Part shown: positions 37,060-48,671 of the stretch, piece after piece | Layout: each line of letters begins with the position of its first letter | Numbering within the stretch: the stretch's first letter is position 1 | Assembly: GCF_030035675.1 (NCBI RefSeq) | Contig: NC_084480.1 | Coordinates: 286,340,394-286,404,393, forward strand | Reading direction: 5' to 3' | Source: Rhineura floridana | Lineage: Eukaryota > Chordata > Lepidosauria > Squamata > Rhineuridae | Length of the DNA: 64,000 nucleotides | Program-made: the position numbers and the translations under genes | The notes under the pieces: generated by a model | Databases searched by the model: none | Seen by the model: only the letters and a program-made list of their open reading frames with translations | Told to the model about the DNA's origin: nothing

Positions 37060-37200
37060 GGGTAAACACACAACTGGAACCCTGCAAGGAGAACTGCAGC
37101 AGGAATGAGGACATAATTTGGAGAGTAAAAATGGCTCCTGAAAAATGGGCTAAGCACCTTTCTTTGTCCTCTCCCTACCATCCTCTACTCAAAAATTACA
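37060..37200 (+). repeat. Dispersed repeat of unknown class, copy 1
   Basis: Shares GGAACCCTGCAAGGAGAACT, TAATTTGGAGAGTAAAAATG and CTCAAAAATTA with 38150-38290. Part of a longer unclassified element. Confidence 0.5.
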
Positions 37201-37782
37201 TGCTCCCAGATCTGTATTTATTCCACATTTATTTATATTTACTTGTTCATTTGGTACATTTATGGCCACATTTTTTCCACCAACGAAGTCATTGTGGCCT
37301 ACATGGATTTCCATGGAGTTTTCCATCCAGGCATTGACCAAACCCAGATCACCTTAGCTTCAACAAGTTGACTTAGGTGCTTTCAGACACAGCACAACAT
37401 ACAATACCAGGTGGTCTTTTATTAAGGAAGAAACGGCTAATCAACTGGATTTTGGAATATTTTTCTGTGCTGCGATTTTTTTTACTCATAAATTAAGAAT
37501 GTAACAGCAGGACTCTAGTAGCCTACTGAAAAGTAGAAATCAATTCTTACTCTCTGAACTGAAGCAATTTAAAAGATTACGTGCAATGGAACTTGTAGAA
37601 GAATCTCAATAGAATTGTCTGCTTTTAGAAACTTGTTTGCCTACCAAAAAGGTCTGCCTTAATTACTGTACTGAACCTAGAAAAATTAGGCACAATGTGT
37701 TAATGATAATTATCCTTTGTTAGATTTGATGAACACTTAGAAACAGAATTCAGGCAGCACCTGCCTGAAGATTTAAATATTC

Positions 37783-37857
37783 AATTTTTTTTGCCGCCCT
37801 GGGTTCCTAGTGGGAGAAAGAGTGGGATATAAATCTAATAAATAAATAAATAAATGT
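37783..37857 (+). mobile_element. LINE 3' tail
   Basis: GCCGCCCTGGGTTCCTAGTG, AAAGAGTGGGATATAAATC and a (TAAA)n tail: the final bases of a squamate non-LTR element without coding sequence. Confidence 0.65.
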
Positions 37858-38084
37858 TTTTGTCTACTGAAAATTTGTTCAAGACGGCTCCTTGTACTAT
37901 CATCATATGTGAGAGGGTACATACAGTTTTCTTCCATGGAACTGACATTCACAATGAAAACTGCTTCAAGTGCAACAGGCCTCAGTCAATACTTGTTTAA
38001 TAGGGTGTGGGAATTAACATAATCCCATGCTCTGTGAGAAATGTTATTTAACCTGGAATAGATCCTGCTGATGGTTCAAAGGGA

Positions 38085-38290
38085 AGGGACTATAGGGAGG
38101 TCAAGTTGGGACACCTTCAGCTCTGACAGCAGCAGAACTTGCTTTCAAGGGCAAAATACACGTGTGGAACCTTGCAAAGGAAAAAAAACTGCTGTGGGGT
38201 GGGGAAGAAATGTAATTTGGAGCATAAAAATGGCTGACAGGGAAAAAGATAACTAGTCCCTTCTCCACTCAAAACTGGCCAATTTTTAAA
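38085..38290 (+). repeat. Dispersed repeat of unknown class, copy 2
   Basis: Matches copy 1 at 37060 in order: TGTGGAACCTTGCAAAGG, TGTAATTTGGAGCATAAAAA, TGGCTGACAGGG and CCACTCAAAA. It ends about 190 bp from STK3 exon 2. Confidence 0.5.
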
Positions 38291-38481
38291 TGCATACAAG
38301 AGTCTTGTTTCTCCAGAGCCCAAAGATCTTCCTAGACTACCTGGATGTGGGCACTAGCCCACATGATAAAACTTATTCAACCCTAGGTCAGCTATACTGT
38401 TCTTGTCTATATTTGTGTGATATTTTGTTTATAGTCTTCGCAACCGCCCCATCTCTCTGCAGCACATAAAGTTATACATAC

Positions 38482-38562
38482 CCTTCTCCAAGCTTCTCTA
38501 GGACATCAAAGACTTCTTCAGGCTGCTTAGTCAAGCTGTCTTCACTCAGCTTTTTCAATTTA
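38482..38562 (-). CDS. STK3: STK3 coding exon 2 (start of the kinase domain)
   Basis: 81 bp, residues 8-35. It completes the serine split with exon 1 and reads KLKKLSEDSL, then TKQPEEVFDVLEKLGEG, the first beta strand and the beginning of the glycine-rich loop. The acceptor is an ATTAG after a T-rich stretch; the donor is GTATGT, leaving GG for the glycine codon completed by exon 3. KLKKLSEDSL is the MST2 form; MST1 has aspartate at the serine position. Introns of 9.0 kb and 8.4 kb flank it. Confidence 0.97.
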
Positions 38563-38959
38563 CTAATAAAAATATTTTAAACGAACAAAAATTAGTAATC
38601 TATTATTTCTTTTTGTAGATTCATTATTTTTATACAGTATATCTCTTAAACTCCTTGATTTTACCTGGCATTCATGGATAAAGGAAGGAAAAACTCAGAA
38701 AAACCTTATAAATGCTTAGTTCCATTGACATTATAACATCATTATAAGTGTTAAGGGATGATGTGACAGAGGTTATCTAGGCATCAACGCAACTTGCAAG
38801 GCAAAAGACCAACAGAATTATGATCCAATTTTAAAAAAGAATATTCATGAAGGCACAGAGTGCAAGGGCATCAGTGTATAATGGTGGCAAACAAAAGTGT
38901 TACAGAGACATCTTCCTATACACACAAAATTGTAAGCAGCACACTGCAGTCTGCTTAGC

Positions 38960-39430
38960 AGCACACAGGTGACACTGCACAGCATCATGACCTGCAGTAT
39001 TCCTGGTCAGGCCAGCATGCCCGGAGAGCGGAACATGAGGAGGGTAGGTAAAGAGCATGGCCAGCTGGGCAAGGCAGGTGAGGGAGGCTGGCCAGAGACG
39101 CAGGCAGGCAACAGCAGAGAAACAGGCCAGCAGCAAATATCCTCTGCTGCCAACGCCACCACCTATCTCACCAATGAAGGGCAATGAGGAGGGATAGCAG
39201 GACGGCTGCTGAGGAGCTGCCTTGGCCTATCCTTCCTGTATGGCTGTCCTTCCTCTGCTTCCCTCCTCCTCATGGGGGAAGGGGGGAGAAAGGTGGCTTG
39301 GCAACCTGAAGGAACGGGGGGAGAAAGATCGACTGGGGGTGGTTGGAGAGGGAGTGGGGGTGCGAGTGGGGGTGCCTGAGGTTCCCATTCCTGGGGTCAT
39401 GAGATGGGTTGGCATATGAAGCACGCAGGG
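38960..39430. other. GC-rich block of unknown nature
   Basis: Markedly GC-rich and purine-strand-biased (GGGGGAGAAAG and GAGTGGGGGTG runs near 39270-39370) inside an AT-rich intron. Overlapping frames on both strands carry no recognisable domain. Could be the core of a DNA transposon or a regulatory region. Confidence 0.35.
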
Positions 39431-40295
39431 ATGGAACCCCTAGTAAACCAATAAACACACAGTTAACATGTATGTCATATTCTAGTCCTTTAGCAATAGG
39501 CCTATAAAGAGTAACTGGCCTAGTCACCTATTCCAAGACATAAATCATGTTAAGCCAATCAGACATGCATGATTTTGAATACTGGAATAAAGCTGTGGTT
39601 TGGTTTTTCTTTTCTTTCAGACCATCAATATCCCACAAATCACTAGAACAGGTATGTGTGGATGGGTTTACTAATTACCAGAAACTAGCTAGCTATAATT
39701 TTTTATATGCAATCAGTAATTTATGTTGGCTTTAAAATGTCAACTAGGAGTTTTCAAGCACTAAGGAGACTCCACAGTCAAACCTTTACCCACTAGCAAA
39801 TTAAAGTATAAAAGTAGTCAACTTCCCCATTCAAGGCAGCTTTAATGAGGGCCAAACATAGAAAGAAGAACTGATGAAGCAATCCAAAGCACCTTGGTTT
39901 GAGGGGCAGGGAAACAGAATCATCAGTCCAAAGAAAAAGCAAAGACAGAACAACAATCACTGGCATCATTTCCCTTCCATCCCTAAGACTCCGACACAGA
40001 TATTTGCCTGTTGAGTTACAAAGTTCTCTCATGAATTCAGGAAGCTAAACTGCTCGAAAATGAAGCTAGTAGAAGAAATCACCAGTGAAAAAAATGCCTG
40101 AAATGTCCTTGCAAGTAGTATAAGCTGTTTGAACATTCAGAAAGAATATGCAGGACTAGCACACTTCCAATATAGCAGTATGCAGTCCTGCCCACATAGC
40201 AATCTTATCAGGACATGGTGCGGTAAAGGCTTCTCTTTTTTTTCCAAGGAAGGCAGATTATGGCCAGTGTGGTACCCTTTCAAGCTGAAGAACTC

Positions 40296-40868
40296 TGTCA
40301 GCTCTACACTGCATCAGCAGTGTCAGGGGGGGCTGGAAATTCCTGGGTCTTTGGCAGGCAAGGAAAGTCCTTAGCCAGCAGTCGGGTTGTAAATCTGCCA
40401 GGCCTATCCGAAGCGTACTTGCCGAGTCAGAAGTCCAGAAGCGAGGTCAGTGGAGGTCCGGGATCAATTGCCAAGGAGGTCAGTCAAAGAGATGCTGCAG
40501 GGAAACTAGGTCTACACAAAGCCACACCTGACGTTGCAGTCAGCAACAAGCTACAGCCAAGGTGTGCCTTATAAAGAGCAGGATGGACAGCAGGTGTGAG
40601 CCCTCAGCGTTTGGGCCTTAAGGAGACAGGCCTGCCTCTCTTCTGCCTGACCTTCTGCTGTCTACGTTCTGCAGGTGTGGGGGGAGTATCCTGTTCACTG
40701 TCTGTGTCTGGCTGCAGGGCCTCTGCTGTCCCCGGGGTGCTCTGCAGCTGAGGGGCAGAAGGAGCTGGATTCTCAGGAGGCTCCTCCGTGTCTCCTGCTG
40801 CTCCTGGGTCTGCTGCTGTTACTCCCGAGTCGTCCTCATCCGAGGAGTCCTCTGACGGGGCCATGACA
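40296..40868 (-). mobile_element. Solo LTR (Ty3/gypsy- or retrovirus-like)
   Basis: 573 bp. Ends TGTCAG...CATGACA (TGTCA/TGACA inverted) with a 5 bp target duplication AACTC at 40291-40295 and 40869-40873. On the minus strand the unit opens TGTCATGGCCCCGTC and contains a TATAA box (CTCTTTATAAGG, near 40570). Its U3 part has a stop-free stretch with an acidic serine-rich then proline/arginine-rich composition, similar in style to the LTR at 35330. No internal region. It sits in STK3 intron 1, not inside another repeat. Confidence 0.88.
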
Positions 40869-41149
40869 AACTCTCTGGGTTGCCGCTGGCTAAGCAAGCT
40901 GCAATTTTCCCTTGAAGCTCAAGGATTTATACCCTTATACATAGTAATATTTGTTTTCCTAGGCTACAACAATGTAATCAACAAACCAGAAGACATGTAT
41001 CACTCCTCTCACTCATCACTTGAAATAAGCTTTTCTCCCCAATCTAAGCTTGTATTTTGGGAAGGCTAAATGCAGCCTATTTGCAACAGAAGCCAGTAGT
41101 TGGGCTACCATTTAGAATTTCAGATCTACTTAAATTGTCTATTCAGTAT

Positions 41150-41365
41150 TGGTGCTCTAGCTACAGTATTGGATTTGGATGTGGAAAACCCAGGTTCAAA
41201 TCCCACATACTGTAGTTATAACCCACACTGGGTGACCTCTAGCTAATTACACTCATCAGATTGGCAGAAGGATAAAATACTGCACTGGGCAACTTATGAA
41301 GGACAAGAAAAAAATGTACCCTAGTTTTGGCTACTCAGCCTTTGTTGCTTGCTGCTTAAGGAAAT
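41150..41365 (+). repeat. Old tRNA-headed SINE remnant
   Basis: B-box-like CCCAGGTTCAAATCCCAC followed by ACTGGGTGACCTCTAGC, as in the SINEs at 55310 and 61448; strongly diverged and without a clear tail. Confidence 0.5.
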
Positions 41366-42079
41366 AAATTACATTTCTCCTCCTTCTGTGCAGGTTATCA
41401 AAGTAGGAGACTCTGATGTAACCAAGTACACTGTTTCTTTCAGGTAGAGACACCAGATTTATTTCCAGTTTGAATTACATGTGCAAATTCTATTTTGCAA
41501 AAGTGCATTGAAGAATGTGCGCAGAGTAATAGTTCTTTCCCCCCCCAACATCATAGGACAATTACTACAACAGAAATCCAGGACACAAAAGCAGCTCTGC
41601 ATTTCTGACAGGACAGTTTCCTTAGGTGTTGCATGCCACCAGAGGTACCCTCTCTCTGCTTATGCAGCAAGATATAGCATGCAGTTTCCCTTCCACATTC
41701 TCTCAGCAAGAGCATATACTCAACAGCAGCTGTGGAAACTAACCACACACTGTTACCCCCTCTAGTATTCCTTCTCCCCCGCCTCCTCCATAGTGCTTTG
41801 GATCCAAAGCCCCAGTCACTCATGGAAGGTCTGTTTTCAGCCTAGCAGTGAAATGTGACCCCAAATTCAGAGGTTTTAGAGCAGGCTCTCTCTCAAGACC
41901 TTTTTATACCTGCTAGAAGTTACATGCTACAGCCTATATCTTCCTTATTTACCACGTTTCCCATACTGTAACACAAATCCCAGCACACTGCAGCACTACC
42001 CTATACACATTTGCAAAACATGCATAATGTGGAGAAAGTGGAGAGAGAGGTGTTTTTCTCTCTCTCTAGAACTGAGGGT

Positions 42080-42250
42080 CACCAAATAAAATGGAACACT
42101 GGAAGATTCAGAACAAAAGGCAATACTTCTTCACCCAGCGCATAGTTAAAATACGCTTTTTGTGTAAATGATGGCCACCAACTTGAACAGCTTTAAAAGA
42201 GGATTATACAAATTCATGGAGAATCAGGCTACTAGCCATGACGGCTGTAC
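42080..42250 (+). mobile_element. CR1 LINE 3' fragment
   Basis: ACTGGAAGATTCAGAACAAA, TTCTTCACCCAGCGCATAGT, GATGGCCACCAACTTGAACA and CTAGCCATGACGGCTGTACT: C-terminal codons and 3' end of CR1, cut short. Confidence 0.8.
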
Positions 42251-42429
42251 TGTACCCACTGGTGACTGGTGGCTCCATGTCAGTGGGGCAATGGAATCTA
42301 CTCCAGGTATTAATCCAAACTTTCACGGAGCTGTCCAAGGTGGTTCTGTCTGAGACTCTGGGGATCCTTTACCAGACATAGTACAAGGGCTACATGGACA
42401 GATAATCTGAGCTAAGCCATCTTCCTAAA

Positions 42430-44420
42430 AAACATGGTTGTCACCAATGTTATACTCATCAGGGAGCTGCAGCAACCGATCACAGCTCTTTAGTCAGCAT
42501 GCCAATATAACACATTTCACAAACATAGGTTTGCCATATTTACACACTAGTATCCTACAAGCATATGTAGAAGATTTTACATGCAAAACAGTAGCACACT
42601 GAGTTGCCCTTGGAAATGATCCGAGTGAAAATCCCACATCTGGATGTTTTTATAAATGTTACTGTATTGACCTTGTGCATATTAATATTTTAATGTTGTT
42701 ATTTTTTGTTGTATTATATACATCGTAAATAGCTTTAAGACTTTTAAAATATAAAAATGATATACAAATCTAATAAAATCAGTGAATCCACTCACTATGT
42801 TGACTTGAAAAAATTCTTGTGTCACATATTCTTCCTTTAATGGGAAAAGAGTTATCTACCTCACAGGGTTATTGCAAAAGCATTACACGTAATGACTATA
42901 CAACACTGTTCCAATTTAAAGTACCTATCTGATTTGACACATGGCAGCAGTAGTAATTCTAAAACATCATGCCTCTTGGGAACCAGCAAATGTAAATTCA
43001 CAAACATTGTTCCCACCGTGTAACAAATGTCTGAAGGTACAATGTCTTTGATGCAATCCATATGGACCTGGGCCCAATATAGCATTGGTCCACTTCTTTT
43101 TTTTTTTTTGGTCAAGCTTATTGAAGTCTGGTTTGCCAGATGCCTAGTGCCCAAGGAATCATTCCATACTTCTTTCAACCCAACTTCACATAATTCTTAC
43201 TTGCCTGGTGAATCGTTTTGTACATTTGATCCTTTCAATCTGCTTTGCCAACATTGTTTTATAAAGAACCTGAAAGTATGCAAACAGAGAGAAGTTCTAA
43301 ACATATCCTGCATGCCAAAGTCAGCATAAAATCAACTGTATTTAGTTTCTAAATGAAGCTGGGGAATTTCCATTAATTGCTATGTTGTCTCTTTGCTCAC
43401 TATTATGATTTGTTGCAGGCATTCGTTGGGCTCAGTTCATTTTAAATTAAATGTGGCATCTGACCTAAAAAATAGAGTTAAGAAAACCAGTGTACAGGAG
43501 AACAAATTGCTTATGAATACTTGAATATTTATAACCACATGTAAAAACAAACAGCTTCCTTAATTTAAAAACATAGGAAGAGAAGAGAATATATATGGAA
43601 ATTGTAGGCAGTTCTCATGTTTACAGAAGCCAGGAATGAAGGTTTTCAAGAAAATTTCTTGAATCCAAGTTTATATAAGTCTGTGGAGCAAAAGCAGCAC
43701 TGACTACAAAAAAAATCTTAGTGGTTACTAATTCAAACATTGCTTTTTGAAAATAATACACTGAAAAGTAGAGGGAATTTTACAGAGCTGCAGTCTCAAA
43801 AAAGCCCATTATCTTTTGCTACTGTTATGAATACTCAAACTCTAACACAAATGAAATAATATATATATAATTCCAACTTCATCTACACTTCCTATGTAAG
43901 CAAAGAACAAACCTTGGTTATAGTCCATGGCTTGGAGAGAGACCAGTCACAAGCCTGGGTTCAGAAACAGCACTAAGCCAAACCATGGCGTATCACAGCA
44001 GGAGCAGAGAAAGAGTGAAGAAGTTACGATTGCTCCCCACGCACCAGCATGCTGCTCAGTCATCTTTCACCCAGTTAAGCTCAACTGCTAAGAGAACCTT
44101 CCTTCCTCCATAGTTAGCAGAGAAACCAAGCATGCCAGTGAAGGAGGAACAGAGTGATCCATCTCTCTTCTGTCAGCCTGCTTACCCGCCTGCATAATAT
44201 TTCTAATCAACAATGGCTACTAAGTAAGTTGTTAAATACAAGGCTGACATCATGCATCTAATGCTGCTTTCTCACAATAACAGTGCCAATCCTGGCAGCC
44301 TCAACATGCCTTGCTATGATTGCAAAGTGGTTTCAATGTCCATGCATGGATCACAGCACCAGTCATCACTGAACATCTAAACATTGCAAGTTACTTTAAG
44401 TTTGCAGCTGTTATGTTAAT
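42430..44420. other. Intron 1 sequence without recognised gene
   Basis: AT-rich. 43880-44010 (CCATGGCTTGGAGAGAGACC, AAGCCAAACCATGG) resembles the inside of the MITE at 4164. A poly-T of about 15 lies near 43088-43112. No exon was recognised. Confidence 0.45.
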
Positions 44421-44424
44421 GCTC

Positions 44425-44645
44425 ATGTAAGAAGAATCATAGCTTAATAATAAAGAACATATTTTGCATGCAGAACGTTCTAGCTTCAATCCCTGGTATT
44501 AAAAAAAATCAGGAAGCAGGTGGTAGGAAATACTATCTGCCTAAGACCATGGAAAGCAACTGCCAGTTCAAGTAGACAATACTGGGCTAGACAGACAGAT
44601 AGAAAACTTATACTAGATCAGCCTGTGTTCTCCATGTGAATTAAG
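44425..44645 (+). repeat. tRNA-derived SINE, second family
   Basis: TTTTGCATGCAGAACGTTCT and AGCTTCAATCCCTGGTATTA form a tRNA-like head (B box). They are followed by CCTAAGACCATGGAAAGCAA, CTGCCAGTTCAAGTAGACAA and TACTGGGCTAGACAGACAGA, a layout common to a squamate SINE family distinct from the Sauria SINE. Confidence 0.65.
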
Positions 44646-44649
44646 TAAT

Positions 44650-47060
44650 TTTCTATTATATGCAGAGATCCTCAAGCAACTGAATTCTACTTTTTACTGA
44701 TATGATAAGCTGAACTGTTTCAGATTGCAAGTGGGGTCTCAGATGATTAAATGTTCCTCCAGATAAAACATGGTCTTGCATATCAGCAAGAAAGCTATGT
44801 TAGAACCCACCTCTCTGACAGCTAATTTTATTTTCCCAACGAGTGCCCTCTACCACTGATATGATCACACTGTAATTGAACTGACTTTCCCTAGAGTTGT
44901 CCAAAAACATATCCATTTTAGCTCATTTAATTTGTTTTGCCTCACCTTTCTTCCACTTTACAAGGCTCCTACACAATACACATTTATATTATTTATGTGT
45001 AGGTGTGTGTAACTTGCACTATATTTTCTTTGCAATAATTTATTTCTTTTAAAATTGTTAATAAGAGCTAACCCTTTGCCAGGCCTGTCAGATTGTGGCT
45101 ACCACAGCTTAATTGAAACTAATATTCTCTAAGACGTCACTGAGAACTTATTTTTCAGTGCCTGGGCAAGATATTGCTCCAGCAAAATCAATTTAAGACT
45201 ACAGGCACACTTCCATAAGATCTTCCCAGATTTCTTGTGTTCTTCAACAAATCCATATACTGAGAAGTCAGGCATAATGTGGGTAGGACAGTCTTATGCT
45301 GACAGCATACACTGAATGGTATCTTGACTCATTCTTCACTTATTATCCCTATTTGTAATACACACAAGAGAAGGGATTTCACAGAGTCACACATCTTTTA
45401 CACTATAACTGAATAAATACCACTGAAGAAGCACTCCATGTTCTAGTCACAAGATCTCAGATACTCTCTCCTCCACCTGTTCAAATGGAATGAAGGGAGG
45501 CAAGACAGCAAATAAATGATGTGCTCAAACATACACAACTGATCAAGTATTGGTGTTCTTTTGCAACTGTAGCTCAGGAACTTGCATAACATAGTCAAAT
45601 TGATAAAACCACAAAGATATTGCAGGCAGAAGGTAAAATTGCGGAGGCATCAATTAGAGAAAAGCTTTCATGTAATAAAAGGCAAGACCGGGGAGAACAC
45701 AGATAACTGTCTGGAGGAATTGAATTCTACACTATAGGGCTTGCCAAGCAAAAGCCCAATACCCAACCAACATTAGGTGCAAATGGTAGAATTGTCAAAT
45801 CATAGGGTCTGTCAGACAGATTCCAAGGTAAGAGCTGAAGGTCTCTCATATAGCTAATGCCCATATTATTTGCAGACTTAAAAATTAGCAAGACAGTTTA
45901 AAATTAGCATCTCCCCAACCCACCTCCAAAATAAGTGATAGGTCTATCTTGTACCTATAACAGAAAATGATAAATATCTTTTTAATCCTAGTCAACATAA
46001 AGGTTCTGTAAGTAATAGGGCATTTGGTACACCTACAAATTACAGTCTGCCTTGTAGTGTAAATGTTGAACAATATGGAAGTTTGAGATATGCAACGTTA
46101 TCTACCTAACCCAAGGGATAAGCATAAAGACAAGGAGGGAGTATACACATTAATATACCAATAAATATAGCTTGTAGGATACATGTGTTATCTCCTACAA
46201 TCTTTCAACTATACAGTTATAAGGTGTGCGTATTGCAGAGTTTCCACAACCTTTTTTTTAAATAGAAGCTGTTCATTTCTCACAACTAAGCTGCTTTCCT
46301 CTAAATCCACAACTTGAGTACACAAAATACAATAGCCTAAACTGAAGCATGCTCTTGACCTGGAGCCAGAATCTGCTCTCTCTGTACGTTTCATCCATAT
46401 ACTTTCAGAAAGATTTGTATAATGCAGACAGGCCATAATTTCCCAAGCCTTCATTCCCACACCCCTTCACAAAGATATGGGTCAGATGTTTCAGTAGGTC
46501 TCTTCCAAGACGACCAATAGAAGGACATTCAGGGAAATGCAACATTCTCTCTGCCCCATGGGAAGGACCAGCAGGGAGGTCTAAAGTGGGTGGCTTGCAT
46601 GTATGCATGACAGAGTGATTTAATTTCTGCCCCACTCCTACATGGAGCACAGAAGGGAGTATGTGTGGGGTCTTTATCCATCTGTAGGCGCTATGAAGAG
46701 AACACATCAAAGGTACATCATCAGAATGACCAAATGCATTGCAGTATGCTTTAATGTCCTCTAACCATACTGTCATACCCACAAGCAGCATAGTTACCAA
46801 GATTGGTGAGTGCAAAGATACCACTATTCCTACTATGCACACTTATGAAGGGTAAGCACCACATCATTTCTAGTGCATACCTGCACATATGAATCCACAG
46901 ATAGTTACTCTGAATCACAAAGATCTGGAAGAACAGGCATGGTTGTGGGAATGCAGGATTGGTGTGCCAAGTGTGTGTTTAAAAGACATGGTATGGGATC
47001 AATTGTTTTCTCACATGGGGAGTGGACTGAGGGGACTGTACACATGTACACACACACACT
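44650..47060. other. Intron 1 sequence without recognised gene or repeat
   Basis: Apparently single-copy, AT-rich. The 145-residue minus frame at 46405-46842 has no recognisable domain. Confidence 0.5.
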
Positions 47061-47069
47061 CCAAAATCT

Positions 47070-47195
47070 TTCAGCATCTTAAAGACTACCATACATATTA
47101 TACCATGTCTAGGCTCCTGCTGGGAGGAAGGGCGGGATATAAGTCAAATAATAAATAAATGTCCATGAAAGCTTATGCCATAATAGATGTGCGTC
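47070..47195. mobile_element. Fragment of the long-inverted-repeat element, interrupted by a LINE tail
   Basis: CATCTTAAAGACTACCATAC and CATGAAAGCTTATGCCATAA belong to the arm of the element at 1624-2028. Between them lies GCTCCTGCTGGGAGGAAGGG CGGGATATAA with an AATAAATAAAT tail, the end of a non-LTR element inserted into the arm. Confidence 0.6.
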
Positions 47196-47566
47196 TTTAA
47201 AGCCCCGCAAGATTATTTGCTGATTTTACTACCTCAGGCTTCACACGGCTACCCTTCTGGAAGAGTCTGCAAATGACACAGCCCCGGTTTCTCCATAGGA
47301 GCAGGTATGGGAAGGGGAGGTGTACGTTTCTAGCACACCCGCTCTCCCTCCTCAGCGTGAGGCCTCGGGACAGGGGAATGGGGTAGTCAGAGAGGACAGA
47401 TCCACCAGGAAGCCTCCCCAGGAACGAGAACCCGGAGCGCCCAAGAGAGGCGCCCGAAAGCTGCGAAATGTGGCCTAGGCCGGCCTCCTTCCTTGTGCCC
47501 AAAGTAAATCTCGCCCCCGCCCGCTCGCGCTGTCTCTCGGGAATGGAAGAGGCCTGCAGTCATTAC

Positions 47567-47589
47567 CTTTTAGGCGCTGCCTGCTCCAT
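47567..47589 (-). CDS. STK3: STK3 coding exon 1 (MEQAAPK plus split codon)
   Basis: Encodes MEQAAPK and the first two bases of a serine codon, then a GTAATG donor. Human MST2 begins MEQPPAPKSK, so the short N-terminus matches and is one residue shorter. The ATG has A at -3 and G at +4, a strong Kozak context. The reading frame stays open upstream of this ATG (to about 47763), but homology to MST2 fixes this start. The exon ends in phase 2 and joins exon 2 at the serine of PKSKLKK. It lies in the CpG-rich promoter block. Confidence 0.93.
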
Positions 47590-47957
47590 TCTGCGGCCGG
47601 CGGCTCCTGGGATATTTACCCCCCACCAAGGCGCGGTGCGTTTATAACCACCCTGACAGGACTTAGCCAAAAAAAACCCCGAAACTCTCCGCAGACCTTT
47701 CTTCCACTGCTGGCCCTTTAACAGTGACCCTCCCCTCGTGTCGTGTCCGCTGCCTGACTTCAAGCCCTAGGCACAGAACGACCCTGCTACTTGACAAAAA
47801 CCGCCCAGCCAGCCTTTCTATTGGTTGTAGAGGAAAGGATGCGGAGCCAGCACTGGTCTTCCTAAAAGTCAATCGGAAAGACGGAAGAGAAAGTTACTTT
47901 AGGCCGGGCGCAAGCCAGCGGGAGCAATTGCCATAGTGGCAGGCAGGGGAGTGGGAG

Positions 47958-47993
47958 CGTCACGGCGCGTCATTGACGGAGAATCAAGCGTCA
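47958..47993. promoter_or_regulatory. Cluster of four CRE half-sites
   Basis: CGTCA occurs at 47958-47962, 47968-47972 and 47989-47993, and TGACG at 47974-47978. The middle pair forms the palindrome CGTCATTGACG with one spacer base. CGTCA/TGACG is the half-site bound by CREB/ATF proteins. The cluster lies about 370-400 bp upstream of the STK3 start codon, at the outer edge of the CpG-rich block. Function is inferred from motif density only. Confidence 0.5.
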
Positions 47994-48051
47994 CGCAGAT
48001 AAATTCCCTGCGTAGAAGGGTGCATGTTGGGTTATGTAGTTTTCTAGTCAA

Positions 48052-48052
<1 letters not shown>

Positions 48053-48096
<44 letters not shown>
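48053..48096 (+). repeat. (CT)n microsatellite
   Basis: About 22 uninterrupted CT units directly outside the STK3 CpG block. Confidence 0.97.
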
Positions 48097-48099
<3 letters not shown>

Positions 48100-48434
48100 T
48101 GGATTATCACGGGTTCATTGTTAATCTGCCATCAGACTTAGTTGCTGGAAAATTAGTCTCATTGAACGTAGTGGGATGGCTCTCTTGCCTCTTCTCCTAG
48201 TAAATAGGCTTTGAAGCGCGCAGCCCCGTTGCTAGAAATCTTTCACAAAGGCACAAAAGTAAAGGTGGTTTTCCACTTTTTCTTTGGCCTCGTTCATGTG
48301 ACTTTAGCAGTAGCCTGTTGGGCTTATATCGGAATAGAAGTGTGGGACTGCGCGGTTTACGAGGAACCAGGAAAAACTCGATGCTAACATGGCGAAATTT
48401 AGCACAGAGCTTTTCCTGTCCCCTTGTAAACAGC

Positions 48435-48514
48435 GAAATCCTACACCTCTCCGATACAAACCCCAACCGGGTTTAGCGGGACATACTTGCAGATAAGTGC
48501 GTGTAGGATTGTTG
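48435..48514. mobile_element. Short palindromic CAATCCTA MITE
   Basis: Starts GCGAAATCCTACACC and ends GCGTGTAGGATTGTTGCC; 80 bp with imperfect inverted ends. Same family as 36603 and 52164. Confidence 0.6.
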
Positions 48515-48671
48515 CCAAAGTGACGAAATAAGTTTCACCTGGTTACTGGCAGGGATCTTTCCAGAGCTATGTTATTACTAAAAATAAAAATCCTCAGAGG
48601 AGCTTAACTATTCTACAGTACACCATGTATACATGACCAATCAGCATTTCTATTTTGTTTTTCAATGTCAG

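Larger units (their letters stand above)
47270..48010 (-). promoter_or_regulatory. STK3: CpG-rich promoter and 5' UTR region of STK3
   Basis: CG dinucleotides are frequent here, in sharp contrast to the AT-rich, CpG-poor introns, and coding exon 1 sits inside. On the minus strand upstream of the ATG there is a CCAAT box (47820-47824, about 230 bp upstream) and a TATAAA-like string (47641-47647, about 55 bp upstream, probably too close to the ATG to be the main TATA box). At 47958-47993 there are four CGTCA/TGACG half-sites. The transcription start cannot be fixed from sequence. A divergent transcript on the plus strand is possible, but no plus-strand exon was recognised. Confidence 0.8.

Noticed and set aside
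40604-40897. 97-residue minus frame, acidic then basic, looking like a small nuclear protein
   Set aside because: Almost all of it lies within the solo LTR 40296-40868, defined by its ends and AACTC duplication, so it is not a host gene.
47936-48124. Plus-strand gene starting divergently from the STK3 promoter
   Set aside because: The 62-residue frame runs through the (CT)n repeat and has no recognisable domain or splice donor.
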